From assembly GCA_963831105.1 (NCBI GenBank), contig CAWHOS010000009.1, positions 310,001-374,000 on the forward strand: 64,000 bases of DNA. Reading direction: 5' to 3'. This document shows, one piece after another, positions 49,303-58,756 of this stretch (positions within the stretch are counted from its first letter, which is position 1; each line of letters begins with the position of its first letter). This DNA comes from DATFQI01 sp963831105 (GTDB lineage: Bacteria; Actinomycetota; Thermoleophilia; Solirubrobacterales; Solirubrobacteraceae). A model generated the notes under the pieces. The model ran no database searches and was not told where the DNA came from. It saw nothing but the letters and a program-made list of their open reading frames with translations. The position numbers were made by a program, and so were the translations under genes.

Positions 49303-49725
49303 GTGCTCAACGGTTCTGGGACGAGTGCCCTGACGCGTCGCGTCTACATCGCCGACGACCACGACGGCTATCGCTCCGGCGTGGCCCGGCTCGTCGCCGA
49401 GCACCCCGCGCTCGAGGTGGTCGGCCAGGCCTCCGACGGCGAGTCCGCGCTCGCCGGGATCCTCGAGTGCCAGCCCGACGTCGCGCTGCTGGACGTGCGC
49501 ATGCCCGGCATGAACGGGATCGAGGTCTGCCGCCGGATCCAGCAGGAGGGCTCGGCGCCGAACGTGCGCATCGTGCTGATCACGGGCACGCCCGACCCCG
49601 TCCTGAGCACCCAGGCCGCCGAGGCGGGCGCCGTCGCGCTGCTGGGCAAGGAGACGCCGCCGAACACGATCGCCGCCCAGCTGCTGGCCGCCGCCGAGGG
49701 GCGCGTCGGCTGGTCCGTGGAGTGA
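49303..49725 (+). CDS. Receiver-only response regulator
   Basis: Predicted 140-residue receiver domain: acidic pair in IADDHDGYRSG, phospho-acceptor Asp in VALLDVRMPGMNG, Thr in VLITGTPD, and Lys in LLGKETPP. There is no DNA-binding output domain, unlike the NarL family its receiver resembles. It lies between two HisKA_3-type kinases and overlaps the second by 4 bases (GTGA), so it may pass phosphate or act by protein contact. Confidence 0.92.
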   Translation: MLNGSGTSALTRRVYIADDHDGYRSGVARLVAEHPALEVVGQASDGESALAGILECQPDVALLDVRMPGMNGIEVCRRIQQEGSAPNVRIVLITGTPDPVLSTQAAEAGAVALLGKETPPNTIAAQLLAAAEGRVGWSVE

Positions 49726-51626
49726 GCGGGCCGCCGGGCGACGTCGCCGCCGCGCTGATCGACGCCCTCCGGCCGGGCGCCGGGATCGGCGTCGCGGTCC
49801 ACGACGAGGACCTGCGCGTGCTCGTCATCTCCCCCTCGCTCGCCGAGCTCTCGGGCACCGAGCCGGACGAGCAGGTCGGCCACCGCCTGATCGACGTGCT
49901 GCCGGGCGAGGTCGGCGAGGTCGCGGAGGCCTCGCTGCGCGTCGTCGCCGCCACCCGCGAGCCGCTGCTGCGCCTCGAGCCCGCCGTCGAGGCCGGCCGC
50001 GAGCGCGGCTGGCTGATCCACGTCTATCCGATCGACCACCGGGGCCGCGAGCTCGTCGCGGTGATCGCGCTCGACGTGACCGAGAGCCGCCGCGCGCACG
50101 AGCGCCTGCAGCGCATGCGCGAGCGGCTGGACACCGCCCAGCGGATGGCCCGCGTCGGCTCGTGGAGCTGGGACGTGAAGGGCGACCGCTGGCAGTGGTC
50201 GGAGGAGCTCTACCGGATCGCGGGCCTGAGCCCGACCGGCCCGCCGCCCGACCTGCGGACGCTGATGGGCTCGATCTCCGAGGAGCACCGCGACGCGTTC
50301 CGCGACATCACGGCGCAGGCCCTGCGCGACGGCCTCCCCTACGAGATCAGCTTCTCCGTGATGCTGCCCGACGGCGGCCGGCGCATCCTGCGCGGGCGCG
50401 GCGTGCCCGTGCGCGGCGAGGGCGGCGCCGTCGAGCGCATCCACGGGTTCGCGCAGGACGTCACGGAGCTCGCGCGCGCGACGAGCCAGCAGCGCGCGGC
50501 GGCGCGGCTCGGCAGGCTCGCGCTCAGCGGCGTGACCTTCGAGGTGCTGATGCGCGAGACGGCCGACGCCGTCGCCCGCGAGCTCGCCCTGGACTTCGTC
50601 GGCATCGCGCAGCGGCGCGGCGACGACGGGCCGCTGGTCGTCGCCGCGCTGAGCAGCGGCGGCGCGCCCGCCGGGCGGATCGGGCAGGAGCTCGGCGACG
50701 CGGCGGTGAGCGCGATGGTGCTGCGCGGCGGCGAGACGGTGATCGTGCCCGACTGGGCCGCGCGGCCGGACCTCCCGCGCCCCGCGCTCGTCACGGAGCT
50801 GGGGCTGCGCAGCAGCGTGGCGGTCCCGATCGGTCCGCGCGAGGAGCCGATCGGCGTGCTGTCCGGCCATTCCGCCTCGCCCGGGCGCGTGGGCGACGAG
50901 GACGCCGCGTTCATGATCACCGTGGCCAACGTGCTGGCCTCGGCCCAGACGCGGCTGCGCTCCGAGGCCGAGGTGGCCGATCAGTCGGAGGCCCGCGGCC
51001 GGCTCGTGGCGCTCGCGCTCGACGCGGAGGACCGCACGCGCCGCCGCATCTCCGAGGCGCTGCACGACGGCCCGCTGCAGGACCTGCTGGCGCTCGGGCA
51101 CGACGTCGCGCGGCTGCGGCCGGCCGCCGAGGGCGACGAGGACCACCTCGGCCGCGTCCGCGACGGGCTCGCCCGCGCGGTCTCGCAGATCCGCGAGGTG
51201 ATGCTGGACCTGCACCCCGTGCAGCTGCAGGTCGGCGGCCTGGAGTCCGCGCTGCGCGCGATCTGCTCCCAGCAGGGCGCGACGGCCGGCTACACGTGCC
51301 ACGTGGAGATCGCGCCGGAGGCGTCAGGCCCGCGCGACGAGCTGGTGCTGTCGCTCGCCCGCGAGCTGCTGCGCAACGTCGCCAAGCACGCAGGCGCCAG
51401 CGAGGTACGCGTCCACGTCGCGATCGAGGCCGGTGCGGTGCGGCTGGACGTGATCGACGACGGCGCCGGGTTCGCCCCGGAGCGGCTCGGCGAGGCGCTC
51501 GGCGCCGGCCACATCGGGCTCGCCTCGAGTCGCGAGCGCGCGGAGGCGATCGGCGGCGCCTTCCGCGTCGGGCCGCGCGACGACGGCGAGCGCGGCACCC
51601 AGGCGGTCGCGCTGCTCCCCTTCTAG
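49722..51626 (+). CDS. PAS/GAF sensor histidine kinase (HisKA_3 type)
   Basis: Predicted 634-residue cytoplasmic kinase. PAS (GIGVAVHDEDLRVLVISPSL), second PAS (RMARVGSWSWDVKGDRWQW, with RRILRGRGVPVRGEGG), GAF (about 255-415), HisKA_3 phospho-acceptor His448 (EALHDGPLQDLL), HATPase with NVAKHAG and DDGAGFA. No transmembrane segment is present, so it senses an internal or diffusible signal; a haem-bound gas is possible but no ligand residue can be proved. GTG 49722 is set by overlap with the receiver. Confidence 0.93.
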   Translation: MSGPPGDVAAALIDALRPGAGIGVAVHDEDLRVLVISPSLAELSGTEPDEQVGHRLIDVLPGEVGEVAEASLRVVAATREPLLRLEPAVEAGRERGWLIHVYPIDHRGRELVAVIALDVTESRRAHERLQRMRERLDTAQRMARVGSWSWDVKGDRWQWSEELYRIAGLSPTGPPPDLRTLMGSISEEHRDAFRDITAQALRDGLPYEISFSVMLPDGGRRILRGRGVPVRGEGGAVERIHGFAQDVTELARATSQQRAAARLGRLALSGVTFEVLMRETADAVARELALDFVGIAQRRGDDGPLVVAALSSGGAPAGRIGQELGDAAVSAMVLRGGETVIVPDWAARPDLPRPALVTELGLRSSVAVPIGPREEPIGVLSGHSASPGRVGDEDAAFMITVANVLASAQTRLRSEAEVADQSEARGRLVALALDAEDRTRRRISEALHDGPLQDLLALGHDVARLRPAAEGDEDHLGRVRDGLARAVSQIREVMLDLHPVQLQVGGLESALRAICSQQGATAGYTCHVEIAPEASGPRDELVLSLARELLRNVAKHAGASEVRVHVAIEAGAVRLDVIDDGAGFAPERLGEALGAGHIGLASSRERAEAIGGAFRVGPRDDGERGTQAVALLPF

Positions 51627-53404
51627 CGGGCCAGGGCGCCGGCGACCTCGCGCCACCAGGCGCGCTCGCCGGAGCTCTCCGCGCGCGACAGCCGGCGGCG
51701 CACCACCTGCTGCAGCTCGCCCGCCGGCCCGATCGCCAGCAGCGGGCCGGTGATCGCGTAGCGGCCGTCGTCGAGCAGCACCAGCGCGCCCGGCTCGTCG
51801 CGGCGCGTGCGCAGCTGGTCGACGACGATCCGCCCCTGGATCGAGGACGGGCGCGACATGTCGCCGTCGGCGTCCTCCCACGGCCGCACGGTCGTCACGG
51901 ACGGGCGGCTGCGCGGCTTCGGGCGCGGCCGCTCGCGCACGCCGAGCGGCCCCGACCGCCAGCGCCGCAGCAGCTCGCGGAACTCGATCGCGGCCTCTTG
52001 GCGGACGATCACGTGCAGCTGGTCGCCGGCCTCCACGACCGTCGACCCGCGCGGCGGGATCGCGCGCTCCCCGCGCACGACCACGTTGAGCAGCGCCTCG
52101 CGCGGCAGCCCGAGCTCGCGCACGGCGTGGCCGACCACCGCGTCGCCCTCGCGCACGGGGAACTGGATCACCTCCGCGCCGAGCCGGTTGAGCAGCACGG
52201 GCTCCACGAGCGGCGCCGGGATCGCGGCCTCGTCGGACTGCACGCCGAACAGCTTCGCCACCGGCTCGATCGTGGCGCCCTGCAGCACGGTCGAGAGCAG
52301 CACGACGAAGAACGTGACGTTGAAGATCGTCAGCCCGCCGTCGATGCCCTCCGTGACCGCGAAGGTGGCGAACACGACGGGGACGGCGCCGCGCAGGCCC
52401 GCCCACCCGAGCACGGCCCGCTCCCCCACGCTGAACCCCTGCCCCAGCGTCACGACCAGCGCCGCCAGCGGCCGCGCGACGACCGCGGTCACGAGCGCGA
52501 TCGCCGTGCCCTCGAGCGCGATGTCGCCGAGGTCCTCCGGGAACACGAGCAGGCCGAGGATCAGGAACAGCGCGAGCTGGGCGATCCAGGCGAGCCCGTC
52601 ATGGAAGGTGACGATCGTGCGCCGCGCCGGCGTGGTCGCGGTGCCGAGCACCAGGCCCGCCAGGTAGACGGCGAGGAAGCCGGAGCCGTGCAGGGTGTCG
52701 GCGGCGCCGTAGGCCAGCGCGGCCGTCGCGATCGAGGCGACGGGATACAGGCCGGCCGAGGGCAGCCGCACGCTGCGCATCCACAGCACCGAGAGCGCGC
52801 CGACCGCCAGGCCGATCACCAGGCCGATCGAGAGCTCCTCGACGGCCAGCAGCAGCGCGTCCAGCAGGCCGAACGAGGAGTCCTGGATCGCCTCGATGCA
52901 GCCGATCACGAGCAGGATCGCGATCGGGTCGTTGAGGCCCGACTCGCCCTCGAGCGTGCGCGCCAGCCGCCGCCGCAGCGTCGAGGTGCGCAGCACCGCG
53001 AACACGGCGGCGGCGTCCGTCGCGGCCACGGTCGAGCCCAGCAGCAGCGCGGGCAGCGGCTCGAGGTCGAGGATCAGCGCCGCCGCCACGGCCGTCAGCC
53101 CGGCGGTGGCGAGCGTCCCGAGCGTCGCCAGGATGATCGACGTCTTCAGCACGGGCCGGATCTCCTCGAAGCCGCTGGAGAGCCCGCCCTCGAACAGGAT
53201 CAGCGCCACGGCGACGATGCCCGCCTGGCGCGCGAGCTCGAAGTCGTCGAAGTCGATCCAGCCGAGCCCGTCGGAGCCGATCAGCATGCCCAGGCCGAGC
53301 ACCAGCACGAGGCCGGGCAGACGGAGCCGCCCCGCCGCGAGGGAGGCCGCGAGACCCGCCGCCAGCAGGAGGCCGGTGAACAGGAGGAGCTGACCCTCGT
53401 GCAA
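51623..53404 (-). CDS. CPA-type cation/proton antiporter with TrkA-C domain
   Basis: Predicted 593-residue antiporter with about 12-13 helices (residues 1-390) including the ion-path segment ESGLNDPIAILLV and LRGAVPVVFATFA. A TrkA-C-like nucleotide-sensing domain (about 405-480: VREGDAVVGHAVRELGLP) and a soluble tail follow. This resembles K+/H+ antiporters of the CvrA/NhaP2 group. The start is TTG 53404 with AGGA about 9 bases upstream; no ATG or GTG lies in a better place. Its 3' end overlaps the kinase end by 4 bases. Confidence 0.9.
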   Translation of the reverse strand: MHEGQLLLFTGLLLAAGLAASLAAGRLRLPGLVLVLGLGMLIGSDGLGWIDFDDFELARQAGIVAVALILFEGGLSSGFEEIRPVLKTSIILATLGTLATAGLTAVAAALILDLEPLPALLLGSTVAATDAAAVFAVLRTSTLRRRLARTLEGESGLNDPIAILLVIGCIEAIQDSSFGLLDALLLAVEELSIGLVIGLAVGALSVLWMRSVRLPSAGLYPVASIATAALAYGAADTLHGSGFLAVYLAGLVLGTATTPARRTIVTFHDGLAWIAQLALFLILGLLVFPEDLGDIALEGTAIALVTAVVARPLAALVVTLGQGFSVGERAVLGWAGLRGAVPVVFATFAVTEGIDGGLTIFNVTFFVVLLSTVLQGATIEPVAKLFGVQSDEAAIPAPLVEPVLLNRLGAEVIQFPVREGDAVVGHAVRELGLPREALLNVVVRGERAIPPRGSTVVEAGDQLHVIVRQEAAIEFRELLRRWRSGPLGVRERPRPKPRSRPSVTTVRPWEDADGDMSRPSSIQGRIVVDQLRTRRDEPGALVLLDDGRYAITGPLLAIGPAGELQQVVRRRLSRAESSGERAWWREVAGALAR

Positions 53405-53423
53405 GTCTGAGATCCTGCCCTAA

Positions 53424-54191
53424 ATGAGAGTTCTCGGCGTTCGGCATCCCGGCGGTGGCACCTGCGGCCTGCTCGCGGAGCAGTGCGAGGCGGACGGCCA
53501 CGACCTCCTGGAGTGGAATCCGGGCGCCGGCGAGCCGATCCCCGCGCCGCTCGCCGAGCTCGACGCCGTCGCCGTCTTCGGCGGCGGCATGAACGTGCGC
53601 GACGCGGACCGGCTGCCGTGGATGCGCGCGGAGATCGAGCTGCTGCGCGACGCGCTGCAGGAGCGCGTGCCCGTCATCGGCGTCTGCCTCGGCGCGCAGC
53701 TGCTGGCGGCCGCCGCGGGCTCGGAGATCCGCCGCAGCCCGTCTCCCGAGATCGGCTGGTTCGACGTCGCGCGCACGGAGGAGGGCGCCGACGACCCCGT
53801 GCTGGGCCGCCTACCGGCGCGCTTCCTGGCCTACGAGTGGCACTCCTACGCGTTCGCGCTGCCGGCCGGCAGCGTCGAGCTGGCGCGCAGCGCCGCCTGC
53901 TCGCAGGCCTTCCGGCTCGGCGAGCTCGCCTGGGGCGTGCAGTTCCACCCCGAGGTGGTGCCGGAGATCGTGCGCGAGTGGGCGCTGGACTACCGCAGCG
54001 ACCCGGACGCGATCGCGATGGGCTTCGACCCGCCCGCGCACATCGCCGAGGCCGAGGAGCGGCTGCCCGCGTGGATGGAGATCGGCCGCACCCTCTTCGA
54101 GGCGTTCCTCACAGCAGCGTCTGCTGCGCCTCGGGCTCCGCTGGCGGCGGCGGCTCGATCAGCTCCGGACCCTCCACGCCCGCCCGGTTGA
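53424..54191 (+). CDS. Class I glutamine amidotransferase-like protein
   Basis: Predicted 255-residue hydrolase. The nucleophile Cys is in PVIGVCLGAQLLA, and the His-Glu of the triad in GVQFHPEVVPEI. It is a free-standing GATase-1 protein, like those that act on gamma-glutamyl compounds or GMP-synthase-like substrates. ATG 53424 is 19 bases from the divergent antiporter start. The Pro/Ala-rich end (about 25 residues) overlaps the convergent SRAP gene by 83 bases. Confidence 0.87.
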   Translation: MRVLGVRHPGGGTCGLLAEQCEADGHDLLEWNPGAGEPIPAPLAELDAVAVFGGGMNVRDADRLPWMRAEIELLRDALQERVPVIGVCLGAQLLAAAAGSEIRRSPSPEIGWFDVARTEEGADDPVLGRLPARFLAYEWHSYAFALPAGSVELARSAACSQAFRLGELAWGVQFHPEVVPEIVREWALDYRSDPDAIAMGFDPPAHIAEAEERLPAWMEIGRTLFEAFLTAASAAPRAPLAAAARSAPDPPRPPG

Positions 54192-54816
54192 CGGCCGGGT
54201 TCGCCGGCCGCGCGGTCGTGCGCGGGGCGGCCAGCGGAGCGAACAGCGCGGGGTCGTCCGCGCCCTCCAGCCACGCCGCCTCCTCGTCCGGGCCGGCGAG
54301 CACGACCGGCATCCGGTCGTGCACGGGCGCGCAGACCTCGTTGGCGGCCGTGGTCAGGATCGTCGCCGAGGTCACCCAGTCCTCGCCGATCTTGGCGAAG
54401 CCGAACAGCCCGGCGAACGCGAACGGGCCGCCGTCGTCGACCGTGTAGCGGAACGGGATCCGCGGCTGCTTGGGGTTCTCGGAGCGCAGCCACTCGTACC
54501 ACCCGTCGGCGACGACCAGGCAGCGCCGGTCGGCGCGCGCGTAGAGGTCGGCGAACGGCTTCTTGGCCGCGACGGTCTCGCTGCGGGCGTTGATCGGCTC
54601 GCGCTGCTTGCCGAGCTGCTTCGCCCACCCGGGCACGAGCCCCCAGCGGGCGGCCCGCATCGCGCGCTCGCCCTCCTTGGCCGAGACGATCGCGATCTGC
54701 TCGGTCGGGCAGACGTTGAAGCGCCCGAGCGTCGCCTCCTCGGGGTCCTCCGGCACGTCGAAGCGCTGCGCGATCCCGTGGCCGTCGATCTTCGTCAGCG
54801 TGAAGCGCCCGCACAT
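54109..54816 (-). CDS. SRAP/HMCES-like abasic-site protein (YedK family)
   Basis: Shields abasic sites in single-stranded DNA by crosslinking through Cys2 (after Met removal). 235 residues. MCGRFTLT, INARSET, GWYEW (catalytic Glu) and HDRMPVVL (His) are all present. The C-terminal about 40 residues are a Pro/Glu-rich tail not needed by the family. ATG 54816. Confidence 0.94.
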   Translation of the reverse strand: MCGRFTLTKIDGHGIAQRFDVPEDPEEATLGRFNVCPTEQIAIVSAKEGERAMRAARWGLVPGWAKQLGKQREPINARSETVAAKKPFADLYARADRRCLVVADGWYEWLRSENPKQPRIPFRYTVDDGGPFAFAGLFGFAKIGEDWVTSATILTTAANEVCAPVHDRMPVVLAGPDEEAAWLEGADDPALFAPLAAPRTTARPANPAVNRAGVEGPELIEPPPPAEPEAQQTLL

Positions 54817-54827
54817 GCCCTCTCAAT

Positions 54828-55421
54828 CTAGAGGGCGACGAGGGCCACGCCGAACGCGATCAGGCCCGCGCCGGCGACCGCGTCGGCCAGCCGGATCGCG
54901 CGGGCGCCGACCGCGCGGCGCGCCGCGGCCGTGCCGGCGGCGAGGAGCGTCACCCAGCAGAGGCTGCCCATGCCGACGCCCGCCACCAGCAGCACGGGTT
55001 CGCCGGCCGCGCCGCTCGCGGCGGCGAAGATCGCGGCCCACGAGGCGATCGTGGCGGGGTTGGAGGCGGTGGCGGCGACCGACGTGGCGAACGCGCGGCG
55101 CGGCGAGGCGACCTCGCCGGCGCGGGTCTCGGCCGGTCGCGTGCGGATCGCGTCGCGCAGCGTGCGCGCGCCGAGCACGAGCAGGACGGCGGCGCCGAGC
55201 AGCGAGAAGGCCGTCCGCAGCCCGTCGATCGCGAGCAGGGAAGCCGCCCCGGCCGCGCCGGCCGCCGCGTAGACGGCGTCGACGAGCGCGATGCCGGCGC
55301 CGATCGCCAGCCCGACCCGCCAGCCCGCGCGCAGCGTCGAGCGCACGAGGAACAGCGACATCGGACCGAGCTGCAGCGCGACCAGGAACCCGAGCCCGAA
55401 TCCGACCGTGAGAGCGTGCAT
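54828..55421 (-). CDS. LysE/RhtB-type amino-acid exporter
   Basis: Membrane protein of 197 residues with about six helices: GFGLGFLVALQLGPMSLFLV, VGLAIGAGIALVDAVYAAAG and so on, the LysE superfamily pattern. It exports amino acids (substrate unknown) and is divergent from an Lrp-type regulator across 63 bp, the classic exporter/regulator layout. ATG 55421. Confidence 0.88.
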   Translation of the reverse strand: MHALTVGFGLGFLVALQLGPMSLFLVRSTLRAGWRVGLAIGAGIALVDAVYAAAGAAGAASLLAIDGLRTAFSLLGAAVLLVLGARTLRDAIRTRPAETRAGEVASPRRAFATSVAATASNPATIASWAAIFAAASGAAGEPVLLVAGVGMGSLCWVTLLAAGTAAARRAVGARAIRLADAVAGAGLIAFGVALVAL

Positions 55422-55484
55422 GGCCGTGGGATATCCGGGACACTGCACGCCCGCAAGACGCACCGGCGCGACACCGCTCGAATC

Positions 55485-55916
55485 GTGGCCCTCGACCGAA
55501 TCGACAGCGAGATCCTCAGGCTCCTCCGTGAGGACGGGCGCCTGTCCTGGCGCGACCTCGGCGCGCAGGTCGGCCTCAGCGCCAACGCCGCGGCCGACCG
55601 CGTGCGGCGGCTGCGCCAGGCCGGCGTCATCACCGGGTTCGTCGCGCTCGTCGACCCGGCGGCGGGCGGCCGCCGGCTCGAGGCCCTCGTCGGCGTCACG
55701 CTCAGGCGCGGCGTCGACTCGGATGCCTTCGCCGTCGCCGCGGCCCGCCTCGACGCGGTGGTCGAGGTTCTGCACCTGAGCGGGGCGCCGGACTACCAGC
55801 TGCGCGTCGCCTGCCGCGACACCGCGGAGCTCGACGTCCTCCTGCGCACCCTGCGCAACCGGCTCGGCGCCCACGACACCGAGACGACGATCGTGCTGCG
55901 CTCCGGCCCGCCCTAG
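55485..55916 (+). CDS. Lrp/AsnC-family regulator
   Basis: Predicted 143-residue regulator with an N-terminal AsnC helix-turn-helix (LDRIDSEILRLLREDGRLSW, VGLSANAAADRVRRLRQAG) and a C-terminal RAM ligand-binding domain. GTG 55485 is the family start. It probably activates the divergent LysE gene when amino acids accumulate. Its stop overlaps the SDR stop by 4 bases. Confidence 0.92.
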   Translation: MALDRIDSEILRLLREDGRLSWRDLGAQVGLSANAAADRVRRLRQAGVITGFVALVDPAAGGRRLEALVGVTLRRGVDSDAFAVAAARLDAVVEVLHLSGAPDYQLRVACRDTAELDVLLRTLRNRLGAHDTETTIVLRSGPP

Positions 55917-56716
55917 CGCAGGGCGCGGGCCAGGAGGGCGTCGAGCGCGCGGTCGGGCAGCACGCGGGCGAGCGCGGCCAGGACCCGGGCCTCGCGGCCG
56001 ACGACGTAGCGGGCGCGCGGCCGGCGCGCCTGGAGCGCGCGGCCGACCACCTCGGCCACGGCCTCGGGCGGCAGTCCCTCGCGCGCGCGCTGCTCGCTCT
56101 GGCGCAGCATGCCGGCGATCAGGCGCTCGTAGCGCCGGCGCGCGTCGGCGGGCATCGCCGCGACCAGATCGTCGGCCGCCTCGCGGCTCTTCTCCCACAC
56201 CGGCGTGGCGATGACGCCGGGCTCGATGCTCACGACGCGGACCCCGTGCGGGCCGACCTCGTTCCGCAGCGCGTCGCCGACCGCCTCGAGCGCGAACTTC
56301 GAGGCCGCGTAGGGGCCGACCAGCGGAAGCGACACGCGCCCGCTGATCGAGCTGATGTTCACGACCCGCCCGCGCGCGGCCAGCAGCGCTGGCAGCAGCG
56401 CCCGCGTCACGGCGACCGGGCCGATCAGGTTCACCTCGAGCTGGCGGCGCCAGTCCTCGACGGCGACCACCTCGACCGGGCCGTTGACCGCGATGCCGGC
56501 GTTGTTGACGAGCGCGGCGAGCGAGCCGCCGACCCGCTCCGCGGCGGCGGCCACGTCGCGCTCGGAGGTGACGTCGAGGACGAGCGGCTCCAGGCCGGGC
56601 GGCGCGTCCTCGGGCCTGCGCACGCCGGCCAGCACCTCGAACCCGAGCGCCGCCAGGTGGACCGCTGTCGCCCGCCCGATGCCCGTCGAGGTGCCGGTGA
56701 CCAGCGCGAGGCTCAA
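55913..56716 (-). CDS. Short-chain dehydrogenase/reductase
   Basis: NAD(P)-dependent oxidoreductase of 267 residues. LALVTGTSTGIGRATAVHLA is the nucleotide loop, NNAG is present, and YAASK is the catalytic pair. The start is most likely TTG 56716, overlapping the ligase stop (TTGA); no ATG or GTG fits. It is the second gene of a ligase-SDR unit and may act on the CoA-linked or alcohol product. Confidence 0.88.
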   Translation of the reverse strand: MSLALVTGTSTGIGRATAVHLAALGFEVLAGVRRPEDAPPGLEPLVLDVTSERDVAAAAERVGGSLAALVNNAGIAVNGPVEVVAVEDWRRQLEVNLIGPVAVTRALLPALLAARGRVVNISSISGRVSLPLVGPYAASKFALEAVGDALRNEVGPHGVRVVSIEPGVIATPVWEKSREAADDLVAAMPADARRRYERLIAGMLRQSEQRAREGLPPEAVAEVVGRALQARRPRARYVVGREARVLAALARVLPDRALDALLARALR

Positions 56717-58338
56717 GCCGTCTCGACCGCCGCGGCGTCCTCCAGGCCGAGCTGCTCGATCGCCAGCTCGCGCAGCTTGAACTTCTGGACCTTGCCCGTG
56801 ACGGTCATCGGGAACTCGTCGACGGTGGCGACGTAGCGCGGGACCTTGTGGCGGGCGATCCGGCCCTCGCAGTACTCCGCGATCGCGTCGCGGTCGATCT
56901 CCGCGCCGCCGCGCGGGACGATCCACGCCATCAGCTCCTCGCCGTAGCGCCGGTCAGGCACGCCGACGACCTGCACGTCGGCGACGTCCGGGATGGCCGT
57001 GCAGGAACTCCTCGACCTCGCGCGGGTAGAGGTTCTCGCCGCCGCGGATGACCATGTCCTTGATCCGCCCGACGATCCGCAGGTAGCCCTCCTCGTCCAT
57101 CACCGCGAGGTCGCCGGTGTGCATCCAGCGCGCGCGGTCGAGCACCTCGTCGGTCTTCTCGGGCTCGTTCCAGTATCCGAGCATCACGGAGTAGCCGCGG
57201 GTGCAGAGCTCCCCCGGCTGCTCGCGCCCGACCACGTGCCCGGTCTCGGGGTCGACGACCTTGATCTCCACGTGCGGGTGGATGCGGCCGACGGTGCCGA
57301 CGCGCTTGTCGAGCGGGTCCTCGGCGCCGGTCTGGGTCGACACCGGGGAGGTCTCGGTCATGCCGTAGCAGATGGTCACCTCCTCCATGTGCATCTCGTC
57401 GACCACGCGGCGCATCGTGTCGATCGGGCACGGCGAGCCGGCCATGATCCCCGTGCGCAGGCTGGAGAGGTCGAACTCCGGCGAAGCGCGGGTGCTCGAG
57501 CTCGGCGATGAACATCGTCGGCACGCCGTAGAGCGAGGTGCAGCGCTCCTCCTGCACGGCGCGCAGCGTCGCCTCGGGGTCGAAGGCCGCCTCCGGGATC
57601 ACCATGCAGGCGCCGTGCGTGGTGCAGCCGAGGTTGCCCATGACCATGCCGAAGCAGTGGTAGAAGGGCACTGGGATGCAGACGCGATCCTCCTCGGTGT
57701 AGCGGCAGCCCTCGGCCACGAAGTAGCCGTTGTTGAGGATGTTGTTGTGGCTGAGCGTGGCGCCCTTGGGGAAGCCCGTGGTGCCGCTCGTGTACTGGAT
57801 GTTGATCGCGTCGTCGAACTGGCACAGCGGCAGCTCGACGTCCTGCGTCGGTGCCCGCGGCCAGCGCGTCCCACTCGGGCGAGCCGAGCAGCACGACGCG
57901 CTCGAGCTCGGGGAGGTCGCCGCGGACGGACTCGATCATCGCGGCGTAGTCCGAGGTCTTGAACGCCGGCGCCGCGATCAGCGCGCGGCAGCCGGACTGG
58001 CGCAGCGCGTACTCCAGCTCGGACGTGCGGTAGGCGGGGTTGACGTTGACCAGCACGATCCCGGCCTTCGCGGTCGCGTACTGGACGAGCACCCACTCGG
58101 CGCAGTTGGGGCTCCAGATCCCCAGCCGGTCGCCGGGCGCCAGTCCGTCCGCGAGCAGCGCGCGGGCCAGGCGGTCGACGGCCTCCCCCAGCTCGGCGTA
58201 CGTGTAGCGGACGTTCTGGTGGCAGGAGACGAGCGCCTCGCGGTCGCCCCAGCGCTCGATCGCGCGATCGAGGTTCTCGCCGATCGTCTGCCCCAGCAGC
58301 GGCGTCGCGGAGGCGCCGTGGACGTAGGATGGCCGCAC
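56713..58338 (-). pseudogene. Acyl-CoA synthetase (AMP-forming), three +1 frameshifts
   Basis: About 540 residues when repaired; FadD/AcsF-like medium-chain ligase. In order: ERWGDREALVSCHQNVRYTY, the AMP-binding P-loop TSGTTGFPKGATLSHNN, PFYHCFGMVMGNLG, YGMTETSP, GDLAVMDEEGYLRIVGRIKD and the late Lys in TVTGKVQKFK. Shifts, each one extra base, lie at about 57842 (GCAGGAC), 57478 (GCCGGAG) and 56990-56992 (CATCCCGGAC). The start GTG 58338 has GGAAGGAG 5 bases upstream. All motifs are intact apart from the shifts, so sequence error is the simplest reading. Confidence 0.85.
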
Positions 58339-58371
58339 TTCTTCTCCTTCCCTCGGCAGGAGCCTATCGCC

Positions 58372-58756
58372 ATGGCAGACCACATCACCCACCTGCGGCT
58401 GGTCTCGATCCCGGTCGCCGACGTCGACCGGGCGAAGGCCTTCTACGTCGACGTGCTCGGCTTCGAGGAGCGCTTCGACGGCCCGTTCGGCGAAGGGCAT
58501 GCGGTGGGTGGAGCTGGCGCCTGGGGGCTCGCAGGCGACGATCGCGCTCGTCACGTGGTTCGACCAGATGCCGCCCGGCAGCGTGACGGGGCTCGTGCTC
58601 GACACGCCGGACGCGCGCGCCGCCTTCGAGGCCCTGCGCGAGCGCGGCGTGGAGTTCACCGGCGAGGTGCGCGAGGACCCGTGGGGCACCTCGGCGTCGT
58701 TCGTCGACCCCGACGGCAACGGCTGGGTGCTGATGCAGACGCCCGAGGCGGCCTAG
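58372..58756 (+). pseudogene. VOC/glyoxalase-like protein, one +1 frameshift
   Basis: About 127 residues when repaired. The first frame has LRLVSIPVADVDRAKAFYVD and GFEERFDGPFGEG; the second has MRWVELAPGGSQATIALVTW, GLVLDTPDARAAFEALRERG and FVDPDGNGWVLMQTP. The extra base is in GGG at 58495-58497. AGGAG lies 9 bases before ATG 58372. It is divergent from the ligase and its stop overlaps the next minus-strand gene by 4 bases. Confidence 0.82.

Noticed and set aside
19402..58756. Programmed +1 ribosomal frameshifting as a shared mechanism
   Set aside because: The thirteen sites share no slippery motif or downstream structure by eye, occur in unrelated genes and cluster unevenly; sequence error fits better.
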